From: Mucilaginibacter cryoferens
Lineage (GTDB): Bacteria; Bacteroidota; Bacteroidia; Sphingobacteriales; Sphingobacteriaceae
Direction: 5' to 3'
Assembly (NCBI RefSeq): GCF_014205845.1
Contig: NZ_JACHCR010000033.1
Coordinates: 1-56,341, forward strand
Length of the DNA: 56,341 bases
Shown: positions 51,143-56,341 of the stretch, in pieces
How the letters are laid out: each line of letters starts with the position of its first letter
Numbering within the stretch: the first letter of the stretch is position 1
Position numbers and translations under genes: made by a program
The notes under the pieces: generated by a model
What the model saw: only the letters and a program-made list of their open reading frames with translations
Database searches by the model: none
What the model was told of the DNA's origin: nothing

Positions 51143-53536
51143 ATGTGCAAATTTTTACTCTTTATATTCTCCTGTTTTCTTTTTACGGTTACCAATGCGC
51201 AAACCAAAACGCCGGCTAATATTACGGTTAAAGGTGTGGCGATTGATTCTGTGGCAAATAAGCCATTGGGCTATGTTACCGTGGTTTTACAGGATGCCGC
51301 AACCAAAGCATCGGTTAAAAGTACACTTACTAAGGATGATGGGAGTTTTGAATTAAAGGTAGCCGAAGGTAAAACCTATCAAATAACTGCTGCTTTTATA
51401 GGTTATACCTCAAAAATAATAGCAGTAAAGCCAGACGGTGGCGCGTTTGATGCGGGTAAAATTTTCTTGTCGGCATCAAGTAGGCAATTGGGCGAGGTGA
51501 GCGTTACAGCGGTAAGGCCGGTGATGAAACAGGAGGTTGACCGCCTTGTTTATGATGTACAGGCCGATCCGGAAAGTAAACAGTTATCGGCCCTGGATAT
51601 GATGCGTAAAGTACCGTTACTTTCTGTTGACGCATCTGATAATATTAAATTGCGTGGCAGCGGTAACTATAAAATTTTACTTAATGGGAAAGAATCGGCA
51701 CTAATGGCCCGTAACCCATCGGATATATTAAAGGCCATGCCGGGAATAAACATTGTAAAGATAGAAGTAATAACTACCCCGCCTGCCAAATACGATGCCG
51801 AGGGGCTGGCAGGGATCATTAATATAATTACCCAAAAGAAAGCCGACGAAGGTTATAATGGCTCCGTTAACGCCAATTATAATAGCGTATTTGGTTACCG
51901 AACCAATGTTAATGCTACTATTAAACAGGGTAAGCTGGGTTTTAATGGTTATATAGGGCACGGTGAACGACCGCAACGGTCTTCTGGTTTTTTTAATCAG
52001 ACCGATTTTTTTGACCCCGTTACTTCTTTAATTCAAAGCGGAACACGATCAAACGGTAACAAAAACACCTATGGTAGTACCGAGTTAAGCTTTGAAGCCG
52101 ACAGCTTAAATTTGCTTACTGCTGCATTTAACTTTTACTCGGGCACAGGTACGCAGGCCAGCGAGCAGTTTACTACCATGCACGATAGCAGCGGCCAAAC
52201 CAGTTATACAAGCATCAATAATGGTAATAGCGATTTTCATGGGGCCGATTTTGGGTTGAATTACCAGTTAAGTTTTAAAAATCGTAAAGAGCAACTATTA
52301 ACCGCATCTTATAAATACAGCAACTCTGGCAACAGGCAGTTTAATGATGTTACCCCTGGTAATGCGGCAAATTACCGGCAATATAATAACGCGGGTTCTA
52401 AGGAGCATACCACTCAGCTGGATTATGTTGAGACCTTTAAAACAATAACCCTTGAGGCTGGCGGAAAATTAATAGCCCGTAATAATTACAGCGATTTTCA
52501 TAACGATGTTGCAAACGGGCAGGGGCAGTATAGTACCGATACCACGTTAAGTAATAATTTTACTTACCGGCAGGATGTGTACAGCTTATATAACTCGTAC
52601 ACCGTAAAGCTTACAAAATGGACGCTTAAAGGTGGTGTGCGTTATGAACGAACTACTATAAACGCCAACTTTTCGGAAACCGAAAATTTAGATCAAAATT
52701 TTACCAATGTTGTTCCTTCGCTTTCTATTCAGCGTAGTTTAAAAAATAGTAGTTTAAATTTTGGTTTTACGCAGCGCATTCAACGGCCGGGTATATTTCA
52801 GTTAAACCCGTTTGCCGATAAATCTAACCCACAATATATTACCGTGGGTAATCCGGGTTTAAAGCCTTCTTTAAATAATAATTTCGAGCTCAGCTACGGT
52901 AATTTCGCTAAAGGTTCTGTTAACATTAGCACCAGTTATTCGTTTGCCAACAACACTATTCAAAATTTAGCCAGTGTAGGGCCCGATGCTGTTACCACTA
53001 CCACGTTTGCCAACGTGGGTAAAAACCAAACCCTGGGATTAGATGTAAATATTAATTACCCGATAACGACTAAGCTTAATATTAATATAAATGCCGAATT
53101 GCTGAAAGTTTGGCTGAAGGGTACCTATAAGGGGACTTTTTTTACCAATAGCGGCCAGCAGGGGCATATATTTACCAATAGCGGCTATAAGTTTGATAAT
53201 GGTTACCGGATTGGCTTAAACGTTGGTTTTGACAGCCGTTATGTTTTATTGCAGGGTACAGATAACTATTACCTTGGTTATGGAGCCAATGTATCAAAAG
53301 AGTTGTTTAAAAAGAAAGCCAATTTGTTTTTAAACATCGGTGGCCCTTTTGCCAAATTTAATAAACTCGATTTTTATACCCGCACACCTGATTTTAAAAC
53401 CTACTCTTATAATTACAACTACTACAGATCTATAGGTATTGGCTTTAATTATAAGTTTGGGAAGCTTAACGGTACTATCAAAAAAAATCAACGCGGAATT
53501 AATAACGATGATACCAGCAGCAGCAGCAAAAATTAG
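51143..53536 (+). CDS. Outer-membrane beta-barrel family protein, TonB-plug type
   Basis: The product has 797 residues from ATG 51143 (MCKFLLFIFSCFLFTVTNAQ is a signal peptide); the longer frame from 51092 only adds a leader. CarboxypepD_reg (about 28-115) is followed by a plug (MMRKVPLLSVDASDNIKLRG and GINIVKIEVITTPPAKYDAE) and a barrel. It is of the same type as the protein at 26846-29218, but its neighbours differ. The tail is Ser-rich (DDTSSSSKN). The substrate is unknown. Confidence 0.87.
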   Translation: MCKFLLFIFSCFLFTVTNAQTKTPANITVKGVAIDSVANKPLGYVTVVLQDAATKASVKSTLTKDDGSFELKVAEGKTYQITAAFIGYTSKIIAVKPDGGAFDAGKIFLSASSRQLGEVSVTAVRPVMKQEVDRLVYDVQADPESKQLSALDMMRKVPLLSVDASDNIKLRGSGNYKILLNGKESALMARNPSDILKAMPGINIVKIEVITTPPAKYDAEGLAGIINIITQKKADEGYNGSVNANYNSVFGYRTNVNATIKQGKLGFNGYIGHGERPQRSSGFFNQTDFFDPVTSLIQSGTRSNGNKNTYGSTELSFEADSLNLLTAAFNFYSGTGTQASEQFTTMHDSSGQTSYTSINNGNSDFHGADFGLNYQLSFKNRKEQLLTASYKYSNSGNRQFNDVTPGNAANYRQYNNAGSKEHTTQLDYVETFKTITLEAGGKLIARNNYSDFHNDVANGQGQYSTDTTLSNNFTYRQDVYSLYNSYTVKLTKWTLKGGVRYERTTINANFSETENLDQNFTNVVPSLSIQRSLKNSSLNFGFTQRIQRPGIFQLNPFADKSNPQYITVGNPGLKPSLNNNFELSYGNFAKGSVNISTSYSFANNTIQNLASVGPDAVTTTTFANVGKNQTLGLDVNINYPITTKLNININAELLKVWLKGTYKGTFFTNSGQQGHIFTNSGYKFDNGYRIGLNVGFDSRYVLLQGTDNYYLGYGANVSKELFKKKANLFLNIGGPFAKFNKLDFYTRTPDFKTYSYNYNYYRSIGIGFNYKFGKLNGTIKKNQRGINNDDTSSSSKN

Positions 53537-53571
53537 TAGTTTTGGTTGATTTTATACAATAAGCACTACCG

Positions 53572-53922
53572 ATGAAAGTTTACGGAATAACCAATTGCAA
53601 CACAGTAAAAAAAGCGCTCGACTGGCTTAAAGCCAATAAAGTTGACTACGATTTTCAGGATTTTAAGAAATTGGGCGTAAGCACCGAAAAGCTACAGGAA
53701 TGGGATAGCAAAGCCGGCTACGAAAAATTTATGAACAAACAAGGTCTCACCTGGAAGCAGTTGGACCCCGCAGTTAAAGAAAGTGTAAAAACCAATACCG
53801 ATGCCCTGCAATTACTGCAGCAAAAAACCAGCATGATAAAACGCCCGGTTATTGAAGATGGCGGTTTTCTGTTTTTCGGCTTTGATGAAAAGGTTTATGC
53901 CGATCATTTTTTGAATAAATAG
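53572..53922 (+). CDS. Spx/ArsC-family (YffB-like) protein
   Basis: The 116-residue thioredoxin-fold protein has a single N-terminal Cys in VYGITNCNTVKKALDWLKAN and the later MIKRPVIEDGGFLFFGF. The cis-Pro RPV segment is kept. The CxxC pair of Spx is absent. It belongs to the ArsC-like/Spx family (YffB branch), probably a glutathione- or thiol-dependent reductase of unknown substrate, and is not linked to the arsenic operon. Confidence 0.85.
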   Translation: MKVYGITNCNTVKKALDWLKANKVDYDFQDFKKLGVSTEKLQEWDSKAGYEKFMNKQGLTWKQLDPAVKESVKTNTDALQLLQQKTSMIKRPVIEDGGFLFFGFDEKVYADHFLNK

Positions 53923-54097
53923 GTTGTTTTAGGGTAAGGCTAATTAATCTACCTGATTAATAGCCTATTAAAACATAAATCAATAATTCAATCATTCAGT
54001 AATTCAATCCTTAATAAAATCGTAACAATCATTTTACGGGGAGTATAAAAAGCCTTTTTTGTAGTATACTTGCTTTGTATTCTCTAAATTGACTGAA

Positions 54098-56101
54098 ATG
54101 AATTTAAAACTAATTGCCGGCTTTGGCGCGGCTTTTATGCTGGCTGTTGGTGCAGCCAATGCGCAACAGGCACCAACCCCTCCTCCAACAACAGCTCCGG
54201 CTTCTGATTACAACTATCACGACACATTTGGCCCTCCGTTTTATACCAAAAATGGAACCGAGTACCGCGCAGCAGATGGTCAGCCAGGCCCTAAATACTG
54301 GCAAAACCGTGCCGACTATACATTGGCTGCTACCCTGAACGATAAAAGCAATGAAATTACCGGGTCGGAAGTTTTAACTTATACCAACAATAGTCCGCAA
54401 AACTTAAGTTTCTTATGGATGCAGTTGGATCAAAACTTATTTAAGCCAGATTCTCGCGGTACGGCCATTGTTCCGCCTACAGGTAGTCGCAACTGGGGCC
54501 GTGGGGAGGCTTTTGATGCTGGATACAAAATAAAATCGGTAAAAACGGTTGATGCCAAGGGCATTGCTACCGATGTTAAATTCCTGATAAGCGATACCCG
54601 TATGCAGGTTTTTTTACCTAAACAGGCAACAGCTAATGGCGGTATTGTAAAATTAAAAATTGAATATTCTTTTGTATCTCCAAATTACGGATCAGACCGT
54701 ATGGGATACCTGGATGATAAGAAATCAAAAAATGGTAAAATATATACCGTTGCCCAGTGGTACCCGCGCATGTGCGTGTACGATGAAGTAATGGGATGGA
54801 ATACACAGCCTTATACCGGCCCGGGTGAGTTTTACCTGGAGTATGGCGATTTCGATCTGAGCATTACTGCGCCTGCAAACCATATTGTAGTTGCATCTGG
54901 CGAGTTATTAAACCCAACAGAGGTTTACACGCCCGAGCAACAAAAACGCTGGGCACAGGCTGCTACAAGCGAAAAAACTGTAATTATTCGTTCTGCTGCC
55001 GAGGTTAACGATCCTACATCTCGCCCGGCAGGTAAATCAACGCTTACCTGGCACTTTAAAATAAAAAATGCAAGGGATGCATCATGGGCTTCATCAGCTG
55101 CATTTATTGTTGATGCTGCTAAAATGGATTTACCAAGCGGTAAAAAATCTATTGCAATTTCTGCCTACCCGGTTGAAAGTGATGGCGCAGATGCGTGGTC
55201 GCGGTCAACAGAGTATGTTAAAAAATCTATCGAATATAACTCATCAAAATGGTTTGAGTTTCCTTATCCGGCGGCTACAGCTGTTGCAGGTATTGTTGGC
55301 GGTATGGAATATCCCGGTATTGTTTTCTGCGGATATACTGCTAAAAAAGGCGGCCTTTGGGGTGTAAATGACCATGAGTTTGGCCATACCTGGTTCCCGA
55401 TGATAGTAGGCTCAAACGAGCGTTTATACGGTTGGATGGACGAAGGTTTTAACACATTCATCAACACTTTATCGACAGCTGATTTTAACAATGGCGAATA
55501 CAACCGGAAAGCCGGTGATATGCATAAAACTGCGCAAACGTTAACCAGGCCCGAACTGGAACCGGTACTAAGTCAGCCGGCAAACCTTAAGGAAAAAAAT
55601 ACCGGTATTTTGTTATACTTTAAACCGGGTGTTGGTCTTACTTTACTTCGCGAGCAGATTCTCGGCCCCGAGCGTTTTGATTTTGCTTTTCAAACTTATA
55701 TCAAACGCTGGGCATTTAAACACCCAACACCTGATGACTTTTTCCGCACGATGGAAAATGCTTCTGGCGAAAGCCTGCAATGGTTCTGGCGCGGCTGGTT
55801 CCTAAACAACTGGCGTTTAGATGTTGCCGTTAGCGACGTTAAATACGTTGATAATGACGCAACAAAAGGTGCAATGATCACGCTTGATAACCTTGGTAAA
55901 ATGGCTATGCCGGTTATCCTGGAAATTAAAACCAAAAGCGGTAAAGTAGAGCGCATAAAACTGCCTGTTGAAATTTGGGAGCGTAATGCAACCTGGACAT
56001 TTAAATATCCATCAACAGAAGAAATTGAATCTGTTACCTACGATCCTGATAAAGTATTACCGGATTACAACCCCGATAACAACGTTTGGACAAAACAATA
56101 A
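54098..56101 (+). CDS. M1-family zinc metallopeptidase, secreted
   Basis: The product has 667 residues from ATG 54098; the frame is open to TTG 54089. A signal peptide ends near AANAQ. The zinc site is HEFGH (His426, Glu427, His430) with the third ligand Glu449 in YGWMDEGFN. The substrate-binding GxMEN-like loop is GGMEYPG, 26 residues before. The N-terminal beta domain and C-terminal helical domain are present, but the ERAP-type C-terminal domain is short. It is an exported aminopeptidase-like enzyme. A terminator follows. Confidence 0.92.
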   Translation: MNLKLIAGFGAAFMLAVGAANAQQAPTPPPTTAPASDYNYHDTFGPPFYTKNGTEYRAADGQPGPKYWQNRADYTLAATLNDKSNEITGSEVLTYTNNSPQNLSFLWMQLDQNLFKPDSRGTAIVPPTGSRNWGRGEAFDAGYKIKSVKTVDAKGIATDVKFLISDTRMQVFLPKQATANGGIVKLKIEYSFVSPNYGSDRMGYLDDKKSKNGKIYTVAQWYPRMCVYDEVMGWNTQPYTGPGEFYLEYGDFDLSITAPANHIVVASGELLNPTEVYTPEQQKRWAQAATSEKTVIIRSAAEVNDPTSRPAGKSTLTWHFKIKNARDASWASSAAFIVDAAKMDLPSGKKSIAISAYPVESDGADAWSRSTEYVKKSIEYNSSKWFEFPYPAATAVAGIVGGMEYPGIVFCGYTAKKGGLWGVNDHEFGHTWFPMIVGSNERLYGWMDEGFNTFINTLSTADFNNGEYNRKAGDMHKTAQTLTRPELEPVLSQPANLKEKNTGILLYFKPGVGLTLLREQILGPERFDFAFQTYIKRWAFKHPTPDDFFRTMENASGESLQWFWRGWFLNNWRLDVAVSDVKYVDNDATKGAMITLDNLGKMAMPVILEIKTKSGKVERIKLPVEIWERNATWTFKYPSTEEIESVTYDPDKVLPDYNPDNNVWTKQ

Positions 56102-56110
56102 CAAACACAG

Positions 56111-56136
56111 AAACCCGGTTAACGCCGGGTTTTTTG
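56111..56136 (+). terminator. Rho-independent terminator of the M1 peptidase gene
   Basis: AAACCCGG and CCGGGTTT form an 8-bp stem with a 6-base loop and a T-run. It begins 10 bases after the stop. The remaining bases to 56341 show no gene. Confidence 0.9.
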
Positions 56137-56341
56137 TTTAATAAAAGTTTTTTATTGAGTAAGCGTGTAGCAATCTCGTAGCCAATGCAAATCGGGTTTG
56201 AACGGTTCGCAGTTGCCTCGTGCCGCCCCATGACTTATTAAGCTTTTTTGTCATCCTATGTTTGTGGGAGATTGTGAAAAGAGATAAATAAGGAATAATT
56301 TTAAATCAGAAGAAAAGGGTAAAGAGAAAGATCATGGTCTG

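Noticed and set aside
53572..53922. Second arsenate reductase of the arsenic system
   Set aside because: The protein is of the Spx/YffB branch, 37 kb from the ars operon and without ars neighbours, so the name ArsC would be misleading.
1..56341. CRISPR arrays, rRNA, tmRNA and prophage
   Set aside because: No regular spaced direct repeats, rRNA landmarks or phage structural genes were found. The direct repeats at 13929-14124 are only two units and hairpin-like.

Overview
The window is a chromosomal stretch from a Bacteroidota genome, most likely family Sphingobacteriaceae and close to Mucilaginibacter or Pedobacter. Evidence: three TonB-type or Outer-membrane-beta-barrel proteins with CarboxypepD_reg N-termini, LytS/LytTR two-component genes, a DUF2723 membrane protein, an L25/Ctc ribosomal protein next to prs and pth, the TTTG / TAnnTTTG promoter form in front of the tRNA and an MFS gene, few Shine-Dalgarno sequences, and many palindromic intergenic repeats. 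Species cannot be fixed from sequence reading alone. No rRNA, CRISPR array, prophage or intact transposase was seen.

Layout. 1-9.8 kb: accessory metabolism and housekeeping (alpha/beta hydrolase with divergent LysR regulator, LTA-synthase-like sulfatase-fold enzyme, class V aminotransferase, two GNATs, MocR-type regulator, accA, small secreted protein). 9.8-13.9 kb: divergent glycosidase pair (GH43-like plus GH42 beta-galactosidase). 14.1-17.1 kb: arsenic operon on the minus strand (DUF6428, arsN2, arsC, arsR, acr3) with three similar operator-like palindromes. 17.2-22.1 kb: YdeI-like small protein, a decayed gene tail, a TonB-dependent siderophore-type receptor and an MFS exporter flanked by inverted repeats. 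22.1-24.0 kb: a lipoprotein with one haem-c motif behind two CsoR/CstR-like palindromes. 24.3-29.6 kb: a LytS/LytTR pair and an outer-membrane barrel protein bracketed by inverted repeats of about 285 bp. 29.7-33.0 kb: an unrecognised gene sitting between a complete ferredoxin gene and a second, separate ferredoxin tail, then ferredoxin reductase and a LysR regulator. 33.1-35.4 kb: thioesterase, YqaE peptide, sigma-54 response regulator. 35.5-37.0 kb: ArsR/SRPBCC/DHFR-like cassette. 37.1-44.9 kb: kdp potassium uptake locus with an additional 30-residue membrane peptide, kdpFABC and a KdpD split over two genes. 45.0-56.1 kb: DUF2723 protein, tRNA-Gln, prs, rplY, pth, outer-membrane barrel protein, Spx/ArsC-like protein, M1 peptidase.

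How genes may work together. The strongest systems are (a) the arsenic operon, where arsenate is reduced by ArsC and arsenite exported by Acr3, with ArsR probably acting at three sites and a DUF6428 protein that carries three vicinal cysteine pairs; (b) the Kdp locus, where a GTG-started sigma-54 regulator, a soluble KdpD-N protein and a separate HAMP/PAS kinase probably replace the canonical KdpDE, with palindromic sites upstream of a new small membrane peptide; and (c) the LytS/LytTR/outer-membrane module inside long inverted repeats. All functional pairings are inference from order and sequence features.
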